A stretch of 36,161 nt of DNA. Origin: Byssothecium circinans. Its lineage: Eukaryota; Ascomycota; Dothideomycetes; Pleosporales; Massarinaceae. Under the pieces are notes generated by a model. It had not been told where the DNA came from, ran no database searches, and was given only the letters and a program-made list of their open reading frames with translations. Position numbers and translations under genes: made by a program. The stretch lies in the NCBI GenBank assembly GCA_010015675.1, contig ML977011.1:388698-424858 (forward strand), given 5' to 3'. This document shows positions 9,582-19,669 of the stretch, one piece after another; the first letter of the stretch is position 1, and each line of letters opens with the position of its first letter.

Positions 9582-12500
9582 TCACCTACCCCCGAACCCA
9601 AACCCCCCATACCCTCTCTCCCTCTCTCTCCGATCCTCGCCACTCGGCCTCGGCCTCGAAAAACTATTGTCGTTCCTCTGCAACATCCTGCCCTGCTCCT
9701 CCTCATCTGCACTCCGCAGCGGCCGTGGCGCGTAACTCTGATACCGACTCTGCGGATCCAGATCCGAACTCTCTCTTAAATCGCCATAACTCATCTCAGT
9801 ACCATCGTCGGAGAGCGATCTCCGGGGCCGAATCGGCGGCGGCCGCCGTGGTGCTGCTTCGAATCGCGTAAGCAGGGGGGATCTATCATCTTCGAAGCCG
9901 CCGAGTTTGGGGTTGTAGATGCGGGGGGAGACGATGGGGGCCATGAATGGACTTGGCGAGATGGTGCGCTGGAGCATGCCGGGTTGGGGTTGCGTAGCTT
10001 GGAGTTGTTGGCGGTTATCAAGCCGCGTATCCTCTTCGCCGAATTTCCGCACGTTGGCCGGCCAGCCTATCCTCGAGTCTTCGCGGCCGAGGAGTTCTTT
10101 TGTGTTTCTTTCGTTTAGCGGTGGTCGCTGCTGTTGCTGGGAGGACAGGGAGGGCGGTGGAGAGGGCGACGGGGAGGTTGGTTTTGTTTCGAAGCCGAAG
10201 GTTTTTATTGTGTCGTTTCGTGCTACACCGATGTCTTTTCCACCGTTTGGTAGGGTTGTGACTTCTCCGTTCTTAGCGATCTCGGCTTCGCGCTTCGCGA
10301 TGCGCGTTTCGAAGTATTGGCGTATGATGAGTAGGACCGTGGCGCCGACTTGTATGAATAAGACCGCGTTTAGGAGGGTGACCATTGTGGGAGCAATGAG
10401 CACGGCGTCGATGACGCAGAGGCTTATAGAGCGCAGGAGAGCGAATCCTTGGATCCAGGAGAGCATGCCGAAGGCGAGGGATAATTGGACGAGGAAGGCA
10501 GCTATGACATGGATTTTCGAAGGCCCCTTGAACAAGGAGGGGAATGTCTTGATCTTTGGTGCGAAGGCTGAGGGTGGAGGTGGAGGAGCGGTGCTGCGGA
10601 GGCGCATGAAGGATGTTACTACTGTGGGGATGAGAATGAGGAAGACGATGAGGCCGAAGATCTTGTATTGTTAGTATGTGGTCATGGTTTGTATTTTGGT
10701 CCTGAGAGAACTTACTCCGTGGGTGGTGCCAAAATGCTTAGATTTCCCCATGGCTATCATACCCAAAACTATCCCGGAAAGTCCCGTTGGTGCAAAAAGG
10801 CCGAGAAGAAAGATGGTGCGCCACTTCTTGTTCTTCTTCTCATTCACGGGATGTCCGATCATGACGCTTATTCTCTGAATGGCACCAAGGGCGAGGTAGA
10901 TGGGGAGAAAGTAGAAGAAGGCGAGGGTGGTGAGGATAACTGTTGGGTGGGTAAGCTTGTGCTGCTTAGAGATAGAATGCAGTGAAGGAGTAAGGACAAG
11001 GGAGAGAGCTTACTGTGTGCAGCAGTCATGATGACGAACAGCCTGGCAGGCATATCGTTTACCTGGATACTTCCATCACTTAACTTGATCACAAATTCAT
11101 TCCCCTCATTCGTAATCCTAATGGGACCTTTAGGCAGTGCAGCGAGCACCGATGGATCCAGCAGTGGTGTCGTTATGTTATCAGTCTTACCACTCGCCAT
11201 GGCTGTAGCTTTCAGCGCAGGTGAGTTCATGACACCAAGACCGAGAGCCGCGAGCCCGCCAATACCATTGCAAGTTATGGCGTCGACACTGTACTGAGCA
11301 ATACCTTCAAGCGTGTTGGAATCGATTGCTAGAGCGGGTGTGGAAGAAGGGGCGGTGGATGATGTGGGTGACTGGGCATCTTGGCGGCGAGTTAGGGCAT
11401 AAGAGGCTATGAATTCCAATTAGCTCTATTCCAATCCATCGTCATAAAAGGACATCCTACCTACGCCCTTACTCCCTGCACTCCTTTTAAGCGCAGAAGC
11501 ATTCTTCCCAGCATTAACCTGCTGGAACGCCAACAACACGCCCTCACCACTCAAGCCCCTCATGAACCCCACCACAGCACCGCCCGTCGAGTCATTGAAC
11601 GTAGTCGGCGGCAGAGCTTCCAATCTCATAGGCAAGTCTTTCGGAAAATCGCCTGCGAGCACTTTACTGAACCCTCCGCCCGCACTCAGTGCACTAACCG
11701 CTCCCTCAGCTAGGCCTCTCGCCGCACCCTCTGCTGCTTTAGCTACGTCCATATTCTTTCCAGCACTAGACGTCTGCTGCTTGACGAAGCTATCGACGAA
11801 TTGGGCACCGCCGTTTTGCAGGAACCCAGCGAGCATTCCTTTTACAAATTGCTCGGCGGCTTGTTCTTGGGTTGTGTTGATGCCATTTACGCTTGTAGCG
11901 GGAGAGACCAGGGTGCCGTTTACGGCAGTAAGGAGGTTGAGGCCGACTGCGATGCCTTCGCCTGCGCCCTTGCCGGCACCAGATGAGATAGACACCAAAG
12001 AAGTAGCATCGAGATTGAACATTAGAGAGCTCATGTTCATTCCGCCACCAAAGACTTTACTGAGATCGGCGGATTGCAGGAAGGATTCACTGAGACCGAG
12101 GGTGAAGTTGCCGATAGTACCTGGGAGGTCGATAGCATTTGGATCCATACCAGCTGGGAGTTGCCGTTTCTTGAAGGGCGATCCGGAGGTCAGGTTGGAT
12201 TTCATCAGTCCAAGACCCTTACTCGCGCCTTCGCCCAGTCCCTGACCAGCCGCCACAGCGATCATGGGTAACATCTGGTTGAACTGGTCCCCCGTTCCAC
12301 TGAAAGCCTTCGACACGTCAATATTCGCCGCAATAGGTTGCGCAATGCCAAGTCCAAAGTTCGATGCGACAGCCATGGGATCTGTCGCATTTGATGGCGC
12401 ATACTTCATCTGCGTGAGGTTGAGTCCCATAGCCGTGCCTCGTCCGATACCTTGAGCGAGACCGTAAGCCGCCATACCGACCTGAAAAGAGTTTGTTGTA

Positions 12501-13207
12501 TTCCCTAAAGCAGGTGCAATTTGTGCCGTAAATCCCGACCCGACGTTTTGCGCCACAAGATTTAAACCTTTGGCTTCTTGACCGAGAGAAGCAGCGACCT
12601 TGGTAGCTTGTGCTTTCGATTGCTCCGGCGTAGTGAGGTTGAAGCCGTTCTCTGCTCCCATGCCGAGACCGATCCCGAGGAAGAAAGCGGGTGTCGCCAG
12701 GCCATCGGTGAGAGAACCCCCAAGGCTTCTCAGACTCCCGAGTAACGCGGTTCCAAGGTCATCTGTTCCATTCATAGCACTTGGTGGCCCACCACCACCG
12801 CCTTGTTCCTGCCTGCCCGATAAACCATTGAATAAACTCCTTCTCTTCTTTGGCGGCTCAATAGCTTTTAACCTCGCCACCTCTTGCGTGAGATTCCTCC
12901 CCAGTCCTTTCAACTCTTCTGACCCATATGCCTCGCCCCAATTCGTCGACGCCTTGGCCACGGCCGCCGTTAACGAGAGAAGAGTGTTATGGAACCGCGC
13001 ATCGTCGTACAAGGCATCGATTGTCTCCGGAGACAGAATCCCGTCCAGTGCACTCGCCGGTCGTACATAGTATCTCCTACTAGATATCCGCTCCGTAAAC
13101 CACAACCCCACACTCATATACAGCAAAAACGCAAACGTGAGGATAGCGAAAGGTAGGTACCAGCCCTGACTCCTCTGTTTCGAAGAAGACGATAAGAAAG
13201 CAAACAT
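9582..13207 (-). CDS. Large membrane protein with cytochrome-b561-like core
   Basis: I model four exons: 13207-11461, 11406-11014, 10939-10716 and 10661-9582. The introns are 54, 74 and 54 bp; all are GT-AG, and the third has TACTAAC. Together the exons make 3444 nt, 1147 residues. Residues 17-37 form an N-terminal membrane anchor. The long region to about 700 is rich in Gly, Ala, Ser and Asn with many N-glycosylation sequons, so it is probably outside the cytoplasm. Residues about 705-905 form about five more membrane segments. Histidines in AAHIILTTLAF (H713), KHFGTTHG (H782, H787) and KIHVIAAF (H839) resemble the haem ligands of b561-type electron carriers. A proline/arginine-rich cytoplasmic tail of about 240 residues follows. 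Plasma-membrane or vacuolar redox is my inference; the b561 assignment rests on helix and His pattern only. Confidence 0.75.
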
Positions 13208-14579
13208 AATGAAAAGAGGGAGGGCATTTGAAGCGCTAATATAGAAGGCATGGAGAACGATAGACGGTGTGGCCCATCATAGACGATGGCATACTTCGCG
13301 GAAAGTCGTGAGTCGCAAAAAGAATAGTCGAAGGTGTTAGGGCGTTGCTGCTGGGCATCTATATTTAACGTTTCTGGGTGCATATACCGCCTGGGTAGAG
13401 AGTGTACGAAACGGACTAGGTGTCATGTTCTATGGGCGTGCGGATACCACCGCTCGCATCACGGCTCCGTGTCGAGTCCGACATCCAATCGTGAGAATTC
13501 GTACCATGTTCAGCATCTCCTCATCTTCCTGAACCGAGTATTTTTTGATATGCAGGGCGCTTGCGCCATTCTCGAACGTACTTGTCGTCGATGTTAAAAT
13601 ATTATTGCTCACCTATAAAATTGCGCCACTGCGCTAGGCAATGAATTCCACCTTCCGAGCCGACGAATCAGCACACCTTCCCTTTTACCCCGCAGGAAGA
13701 ACCGAAACGGAGAGCGACTAACGAAACTTGTAACCTTCTGGAAACATTGCTTGAACATCTGGCGCAGTTGTTCAGTGCGCTGGCACGCCTCGTCTGCATC
13801 AACCATTCTGTCATGCGACGAGATTGAAACACCGACGTAGAAGGCCCTTGGAAACCTACTTCTGACGTTTGGAGGCCGAAGTGAGCCCATCTTTCCCTAA
13901 CTAGCCAATGAGATAGCCTGCTAGGACTTCCTAATCTGGCCGGTTTACTTCGGTTTATGCGGTAGACGGCGCAGACGGTCCTGAGTGAAATTTGGACTGT
14001 TGCGCTGGAGGACTTGTGGATATGGGCGCGCAAGTGCATGAAATGGGTAGAAAGAAAAGGAAATATACAAGGGCAGGGGAAGAATGGTGCACTATATGTG
14101 CTACACTGACCAGCTCGGGAGTCTAGCGTGTTCCTTTCAAGCATCCTGGTGTATTTAGAACGTGATTCAGTGAAAGGTAAAATGGAATATATACCAATCC
14201 AATGTTAGATTGTATTTGTGAAGACCCGTGAACGATACGCGGTCGGGTGGGGGTGGGTTAATGCATCCTTCAGAGAGACACTGTAATCCAGCTGCATAAA
14301 AGTCGGCCAAGAAGGCAGTGACAGGTCGGCTTTACGACCGCATTCGCAAGTTGTCTTCGTGAGGGCATTTCCATGCCGTCAGGGACCATGAAAGGGGAAC
14401 TGCAGTGTCTTTGGAAAGTCGAGCGATCTCATGCTGAGAGCATTTCGCAAGGGTAGCAAACCTGCTGTCGGTCGAAACTCCTTCACCATGCACTTTCTTG
14501 ACCCCAATAAGCACCTCCCTATAAACCAAAACCATCACATTCCTCCATATTCTTTTCTTACTCCCAAGCACCCCTCTGC
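13208..14579. other. Intergenic region with weak reading frames only
   Basis: This 1.37-kb stretch holds the promoter of the 9582-13207 gene on its left. Two overlapping minus-strand frames, 13609-13890 (93 codons) and 13668-14144 (158 codons), cannot both be real. Neither shows a domain, a good start context or an obvious splice partner. The 13609-13890 frame looks slightly more protein-like. I do not call a gene here. Confidence 0.4.
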
Positions 14580-15110
14580 CTATCTGCCCGCGCAACTTGT
14601 CTCATACCGCGGCAGCGTTTCAACACTCTCCCTAGCATCATAAGCACGCTCTATATGCTGAGCGGGCAACCGCGCAACCTGAAGACCTCGATTCTGAAGG
14701 AAAATTTCAAGCTGTACAACGATAGGAACGTCAGCATACATCCCACCCACAGGCACAAAGCCCACAATGTCAGCATCGACAACAGGGCGGATTCGATGAG
14801 CGTTGTTTGCACCACCTGGCGTTACTATATGCAAGACAGTGTTGCGGCTGGGAACGTGGTATCGCCGACGTCGGTGCGAGCGTGAGAGGTGAGCAGCTGG
14901 AGGTGCACGAGGGCCGCGGGTCGGGAGATGAAAGTGGTTGAGGGGGTTGAGGGAGCGGAGGGGCAGGAGGGGGAGGAAAGCTCCACGGTTCTGGTGGCGC
15001 TGACGGTAGATCTTTCTGGCCCAGAGGAACAGAAGGTAGATGAAAGCGGAACCAGCGACGCTGGTTATGGCCGCCACAGCGATCATCTGAGCTTGGTAGG
15101 TCGACGCCAT
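14580..15110 (-). CDS. Single-pass membrane protein with C-terminal LPRYE motif
   Basis: This is an open frame of 176 residues with a strong start context (GCAGCCATGGCG). A short N-terminus is followed by one hydrophobic span at about 8-30 (IAVAAITSVAGSAFIYLLFL) and a basic stop-transfer segment (RKIYRQRH), so the rest should be cytoplasmic. The tail is proline- and arginine-rich and contains ESVETLPRYE at 161-170. The same ten residues occur near the end of the 20304-20603 product. LPxY is a variant of the PPxY motif bound by WW domains of Rsp5/Nedd4 ubiquitin ligases and their adaptors; that link is inference. I cannot name the family. An undetected intron in the low-complexity middle is possible. 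Confidence 0.65.
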   Translation of the reverse strand: MASTYQAQMIAVAAITSVAGSAFIYLLFLWARKIYRQRHQNRGAFLPLLPLRSLNPLNHFHLPTRGPRAPPAAHLSRSHRRRRYHVPSRNTVLHIVTPGGANNAHRIRPVVDADIVGFVPVGGMYADVPIVVQLEIFLQNRGLQVARLPAQHIERAYDARESVETLPRYETSCAGR

Positions 15111-15412
15111 GGCTGCAGGAAGTTGATGTATGTGAGGGGGTTTTGGGTGTTGAATGTAGTCGTGCTGGATCCAGCTGAGATGATGAAAGTTGAAGGTGTC
15201 TGAGTTTTGATTGAACAGTAGACTGCGTTGGGAATTCTTCTATATGGTGATGTGTAAACATTGTGCAGAGTGCGTTGTGAGATGATCTGGCACTCTTCAC
15301 AACCATCCGGTCCACCACACCAAGCAGCTGGCTGACTGTGCTGGAGTGGCAGACATCGAGCCCATTCACAAGCAGCTTAGGGAACTGTCCATGTTCAATT
15401 CTTGTCTTCTAT

Positions 15413-16180
15413 TCACTCACCCGACTGCTTATCGGCAACACTCGTACGCCTTGAATCGGCAACGCTCGTACGCCTCGAGTCGGCATTGTACGCCGAACTC
15501 CCCTCAACCACACTCGGCCTCCTCGACTGCATCGCGCTCTTACTCAACGACTCACTCGCCGTGCTCAAAGGCCTTATTACCGTCTGCAGCGGGAAGTACT
15601 CCTCACTCTCGCCTTGCATGGCAGCCTGCGTCGGCGTTCTCGAGTGGCTCTGCACGGGGCTCATGCGCATCATCTCTGGACTCCACGTCCACCGATCTTC
15701 CCCAGTATGCCTCCTCTGATGTCGCCTCGGCATGGTGGTGGGTAGCTCAAGCCGCTTGTTCATGCCCATCCAAAGCGCCTCTTCCTCTTCCCCTTCGTAG
15801 TAGCGCCAGCCACCCACACCTTCAAAGTCGCGCGTCAAGTCGCCGATGCCAAAGAGAGATGCAGAAGAGCCGCTTTTGGTGTGGAGCCGGGCGGCTGGGA
15901 CGACGGTATCTAGGGATGAGGAGCTTCTGCGGCGATAGCGGGAGCGCGGTGGGGTATTGGAGGGTGGTAGTGCGCGTTTGGGGAGAGGCTTTGGGATTTC
16001 GGGGAGGAGATAGGCGTGGATTAGGGCGACGCCGAGTTCGAAGTAGACGACCGAGACGCGGATCGCGAGGAGCCAGATGGCGAGCGTCGTGGTGATGAAG
16101 GCGAAGATGGTGAGGGGGATGGCGACTAGGAGGAGCGTGGGAGGGGCGAGGAGATAGAGAGCTTTTGTGAGAATGCTCAT
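15413..16180 (-). CDS. Small membrane protein with long cytoplasmic tail, function unknown
   Basis: This intron-free gene encodes 255 residues. Residues about 7-60 are almost continuously hydrophobic (APPTLLLVAIPLTIFAFITT, then a second stretch around VVYFELGVALIHAYLL), suggesting two membrane segments or a hairpin. The rest is polar with RRRSSSS and RRxS sites that look like phosphorylation targets. The block RDFEGVGGWRYYEG, then an acidic run and WMGMNKRLELP, is well structured and likely the conserved core. Near the C-terminus the octapeptide ADSRRTSV is duplicated by a 24-bp DNA repeat. I recognise no family. It lies tail-to-head with the 14580 gene on the same strand and diverges from the 16714 gene. 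Confidence 0.75.
   Translation of the reverse strand: MSILTKALYLLAPPTLLLVAIPLTIFAFITTTLAIWLLAIRVSVVYFELGVALIHAYLLPEIPKPLPKRALPPSNTPPRSRYRRRSSSSLDTVVPAARLHTKSGSSASLFGIGDLTRDFEGVGGWRYYEGEEEEALWMGMNKRLELPTTMPRRHQRRHTGEDRWTWSPEMMRMSPVQSHSRTPTQAAMQGESEEYFPLQTVIRPLSTASESLSKSAMQSRRPSVVEGSSAYNADSRRTSVADSRRTSVADKQSGE
15431..15498. repeat. 24-bp tandem repeat inside the 15413-16180 gene
   Basis: Two units, 15431-15454 and 15455-15478, differ at only two bases, and a third, partial and more diverged unit follows. On the minus strand they encode the repeated peptide ADSRRTSV close to the C-terminus. The unit length is a multiple of three, so copy-number change keeps the frame. Confidence 0.85.
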
Positions 16181-16713
16181 TCTGGTGTAGAAAAGGGTTT
16201 TATCGTATGGAAAGATGGGTTTGCACAGTGGTGCTCATGTTGGTGGTGTCGGCGTCAACTTCGGTAGAGGAGTGCACATGTGCATGTGGTGTTGGACAAA
16301 TTAGCATGTGACGGTCGCGATCGTTAAAACGGCAGGTCTACGCGAGTCGTGACGCGTCGCCTTTCCTTCTTACCCTTCACCTCAACCACCAACTGAGCTT
16401 CAGCATGGGGTCTACAGAAAAAAGCGTCATGATCCCAACCTAACGTGGAATCTTTCGTATGGGCTGCAGACCCACCACATCCGGTCATGACAAAGAAGCG
16501 CAGCCGGGAGAGGCGTCATGAAGCCGTAGATTGCTCGTCGTCTTTCATCCCGACCCTGATGAGACCATCTCTAGTCTTTGTTCCTGACGCACCGTAGCGA
16601 GCATGTCTAAGACAAAGACTCTGATAACAGGACATCTTCACTCCCCCCCAACACGAGCTACCTTCTCTCACACAGCTCGGTCACTTTAACCATCACCCAC
16701 CCTACCCACATAA
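16181..16713. other. Divergent promoter region
   Basis: These 533 bp lie between the divergent 15413 and 16714 genes. The 16714 side has pyrimidine-rich tracts at about 16640-16710 (TTCACTCCCCCCC and similar), typical of strong fungal promoters and 5' leaders. I see no other gene. Confidence 0.6.
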
Positions 16714-17343
16714 ATGAGCGCACCAACGGAGCCCATAACCACCGCCCCTAACACCAACGACACCCAACCCACACCACGCTACACCAAAGCCGAAAAACGC
16801 TCCTTCCGTGCCGCTCAAAAAGCTGCCCAAACACCCACCACCCAGGACCCCATGGCGCAAACCCCCCAAACACAGCATGGCAAGCGCCACGGCCAAAAGG
16901 CTTCTCAAAGTCGTGGCCACCACGATGCTGGAAACCCCTCCATCAACATCTCCCAATTCAACCACCTGTCTATCGACGAACTCGATACACTCATCGGCCA
17001 GCTCGCTCTGCTCAGCGCGCAGAAGAAGGCGTTCAACAATGTGCAGGCTTCTCTGACCGCGAAACCGAAGGTTCTGAATGATCGCGTCACGCGTGATGAT
17101 GGAGAGAAGAAGACTAAAGTTCTTTCGGAGGCGAAGCTGGAAAAGATTCAGAAACGGAGGGAGATGAGGGCGGCGAAGAAGGCGGAGTGGGTTGCTAAGA
17201 AGGCTGAGAAAGCAGAGAAGGCCGCGCAGGAAGGTGCTTCCCCGGCCGTTGCCTCTGCGCAAGAACCTGCTGTTGACGCTAGTGGGAATACTGCTAGTGG
17301 GAAAGTTGCTAATGAGGATGTGATCAATTGGGATGAAGAGTGA
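16714..17343 (+). CDS. Basic Lys/Ala-rich coiled-coil protein, function unknown
   Basis: This is an open frame of 209 residues without introns. The N-terminal 75 residues are Thr/Pro/Gln-rich and disordered. Residues 76-110 (INISQFNHLSIDELDTLIGQ) look like a short folded helix pair. Residues about 130-172 form a highly charged helix (KIQKRREMRAAKKAEWVAKK). The protein ends with the acidic tail NEDVINWDEE. There is no signal peptide or membrane span. The composition resembles small ribosome- or RNA-associated proteins, but that is only a resemblance and I recognise no domain. Codon use is strongly biased toward C-ending codons in the first half, as in well-expressed fungal genes, and the promoter is pyrimidine-rich. 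Confidence 0.8.
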   Translation: MSAPTEPITTAPNTNDTQPTPRYTKAEKRSFRAAQKAAQTPTTQDPMAQTPQTQHGKRHGQKASQSRGHHDAGNPSINISQFNHLSIDELDTLIGQLALLSAQKKAFNNVQASLTAKPKVLNDRVTRDDGEKKTKVLSEAKLEKIQKRREMRAAKKAEWVAKKAEKAEKAAQEGASPAVASAQEPAVDASGNTASGKVANEDVINWDEE

Positions 17344-18279
17344 GTAGGACAGCGTGGTGTTGCGCGGTGGGGTGCGGCTTGGGAGAGTGAAACACGCGTG
17401 ATTTGGCTTTGAAGCGTACTACTGAGACTTCATTTGGATATTCTTCTTAGGTGTCTTGGTTGTGTCTTTGCTTTTCTGTCTTTGTTTGCTTTCAAAACAC
17501 TTCTCTGATCCACGCCTTTGTATTCGTAACTCTATATAACATTATCAATAACTGACTCTCTTCCTTTGTCTTTCCCGTCAATGTTCAATTTCCTGATGAT
17601 CTCTTCGTCTGCAAGTTTCCGCAGCCCGTCCACCAGGTCGTAGAAACCGACGAGCCAGAGCTCAAAGTCGGCGCACGTTTGGGTTGGAGAAACGCAGGAA
17701 GACTCCACGAAACGGCACCTACAGGAGCTGCGTGCATGGAAAACCCCTGATCCTGGCGCAAATTCTGGTTTTCCAGAACAGCAGCCTCCATCGTTATTCA
17801 CTCGATGGACAAGGCAGCTCAAACGAGCCACTGGTTGAGTACGCAACGCCAGTCCTATGCGAGGCGGATGGAAGGCATGCCATCGTATCTCTAACTTTCA
17901 CTTCGGATGAATATTGGAGAGCATGCTGTTTGCGTCAGCACAATTTCCATTGGTGGGATTAATATCGCGATCACGGGAGGCTATGGGCTAAAAGGGTACT
18001 AGATAAGTGTGGTTGTTGCTCGCTATGAGTATCATTAGTTCTTCCTAGCGAACCTTGATGGTTTGCGGGCTATTATGTACTTATTTGCTCTAAAATTTGG
18101 ATTTTTCTTACCTCTAGACATTGTGCACCCACAACACATAAATACATTTAATCAACCCTTTACGCTGTACAGTAGAACTTTCAGATTTCTTATACTATCC
18201 ATTTTCCCCCCAAAACCATCCTGTTACACCCTCTGTAACACCCCTAACATTTCACCAAATCATCACCCCCAACCTAACC
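17344..18279. other. Intergenic region with one weak candidate frame
   Basis: This stretch contains the 3' flank of the 16714 gene and the AT-rich upstream region of the 18280 gene. Apart from the weak minus-strand frame at 17532-17846, listed separately, I see no gene, repeat or RNA. Confidence 0.5.
17532..17846 (-). CDS. Weak candidate ORF or gene remnant
   Basis: The frame has 104 codons. The last 45 residues (from ADFELWLVGFYDLVDGLRKL onward to an Asp/Lys-rich end) look like a natural helical protein. The first half is Cys/Arg/Ser-rich and looks out of frame. It may be the 3' exon of a decayed gene or chance. No domain is recognised. Confidence 0.25.
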   Translation of the reverse strand: MRTQPVARLSCLVHRVNNDGGCCSGKPEFAPGSGVFHARSSCRCRFVESSCVSPTQTCADFELWLVGFYDLVDGLRKLADEEIIRKLNIDGKDKGRESVIDNVI

Positions 18280-18708
18280 ATGCTCTCCCTGAACACAACC
18301 GTACCCCTATACCTCACCCCTTCCAATACCACAGAGGATGGCATGCAAGAAGTCGACCAGACCTTTGGGCTCCCTCCATATGCTATGCCGCTCATCATCG
18401 TAGGCGCGCTTGATTTCATCTGCGCCATAGTTTTGGTCTTTTTGTACCTTCGGAAGCGCGACGAGAATATATTTAATGGACGCTAGGTCTACGCTGTATC
18501 TGGCCTTCCCGAGGTTATTAAGCCAGAAGCGGATGAAGGATCAGCGAGTGAGTGGGAAGGATCTGGAGGGGAGATGGAAATGCCAAGGGATTCGCCGGCT
18601 TCGACGTCTGTCGGACAGGCGTCGGAGGCTTTGAGGGCTGATGCGGCTGAGAGAAGAGCGTATGCTGGGTTTGTTACTTGGATGGATGGGAAGCCCGTTT
18701 ATGGGTAG
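18280..18708 (+). pseudogene. Single-pass membrane protein gene interrupted by in-frame TAG
   Basis: The first 68 codons (18280-18483) encode a short ectodomain with two NTT sequons, a membrane span at about 34-57 (MPLIIVGALDFICAIVLVFL) and the start of a cytoplasmic tail (RKRDENIFNGR). TAG follows at 18484-18486. The same frame then continues without interruption for 73 codons, VYAVSGLPEVIKPE to the end GKPVYG and TAG at 18706-18708. This second part is acidic and protein-like, with good codon use. I found no GT-AG intron of suitable length that removes the TAG and keeps the frame. The simplest reading is one gene of about 142 codons with a nonsense change (TGG to TAG fits); a 68-residue short form, readthrough or RNA editing are alternatives. 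Confidence 0.6.
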
Positions 18709-19036
18709 GCGAGGGCTCTAGTAAACGTAAGTTTTGCGTAATTTATCACTTTCTTTCGTGTATGCTTTTTTCTTCATTGGTGCTGGCTCATTCCCTTCAT
18801 TAACGCCGTTCTAGATTTTTCGCTAACCAAGCTGTGAAACACTAAACAGCATAGCATACTGAGAAAGTGTCAAAATCCTGCTACTATGAATTGATGACAT
18901 TGTGCACGCATAACTCAGTGAACTGTGCATAGTTCTGTGCACAGAAATTATCAGATACTGCTCTCAAAGCCTGACTTTAAAAGCGCCACACCTCCGCATA
19001 CTATGCAGATATCCCTCACTATCAACCATACCCATT
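18709..19036. other. Intergenic region
   Basis: This is 328 bp between two plus-strand membrane-protein genes. It is AT-rich and I see no gene or repeat in it. Confidence 0.6.
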
Positions 19037-19669
19037 ATGGCCCCCACAAACTACTCCACAACCATATTGGCCCTGGCGGCCAATACTTCAGACACCGCTT
19101 TAATTACCAAAAGCCGGGTTGCTGGTATCATCATTGGCATCCTCACCCTCGTCGCTCTCTCTATAGTAGGCTTGTATTTCCTGATCCGGAAGTACGAATG
19201 GGTGCGCCGCGGCTTTCAACCCAAGCGCTCCCCTTCTCAATGCTACCAACCCAACCGTCCTCATGTGAGGGAAACCCCGGAGCAGTTTGTTCAAAGCACT
19301 CTTAGCTCGCTGCGATCATGGCGTCGGCCAGAAATAGGGACAGATGTTGGGTCTAGAGCTGACGCTGGTACAACACGCCCACTTGGTAGTAGCCGGGGAA
19401 CTGTGGGAACCCAGGGAACTACACGAACCGGTACAGTCAAAACCGTTCGGTTTGATCTACCCTCGACCTCCACTCTTCAAAAAATGACTGATGAAGAAAA
19501 ATCCCAGCGAACTGTTATGGTCAAATCCGTCCGGTTTGATCTGCCATCTTCTTCCACTCTTCAAATGGGGGATGGTGGAGCGACAACTATGCGAACTGCT
19601 ACGGCCAAAACCGTCCAGTTTCATCTGCCATCTTATTCCTCTACTCTCCAATATAGAACCGTTGAATAA
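19037..19669 (+). CDS. Single-pass membrane protein with three RVxF-like cytoplasmic repeats
   Basis: The ATG at 19037 opens a frame of 210 residues. The ectodomain is about 28 residues with sequons NYS and NTS. One membrane span lies at about 29-50 (AGIIIGILTLVALSIVGLYF), followed by a basic stop-transfer segment. The cytoplasmic tail has three repeats spaced 28 residues apart, at about 130-148, 158-176 and 186-205, sharing KTVRFDLPS-type cores (KTVRF, KSVRF, KTVQF) and ending STLQ. K-x-V-x-F matches the docking motif of protein phosphatase 1 substrates and regulators; a PP1-recruiting role is an inference from the motif. I recognise no named family. The gene is one of several single-span protein genes in the neighbourhood. 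Confidence 0.7.
   Translation: MAPTNYSTTILALAANTSDTALITKSRVAGIIIGILTLVALSIVGLYFLIRKYEWVRRGFQPKRSPSQCYQPNRPHVRETPEQFVQSTLSSLRSWRRPEIGTDVGSRADAGTTRPLGSSRGTVGTQGTTRTGTVKTVRFDLPSTSTLQKMTDEEKSQRTVMVKSVRFDLPSSSTLQMGDGGATTMRTATAKTVQFHLPSYSSTLQYRTVE

Noticed and set aside
9919..10674. A 251-codon plus-strand frame
   Set aside because: It is antisense to the last exon of the b561-like gene, has no recognisable motif and arises from that exon's codon composition.
13668..14144. A 158-codon minus-strand frame
   Set aside because: It overlaps another frame on the same strand, has irregular composition and no domain or splice support.
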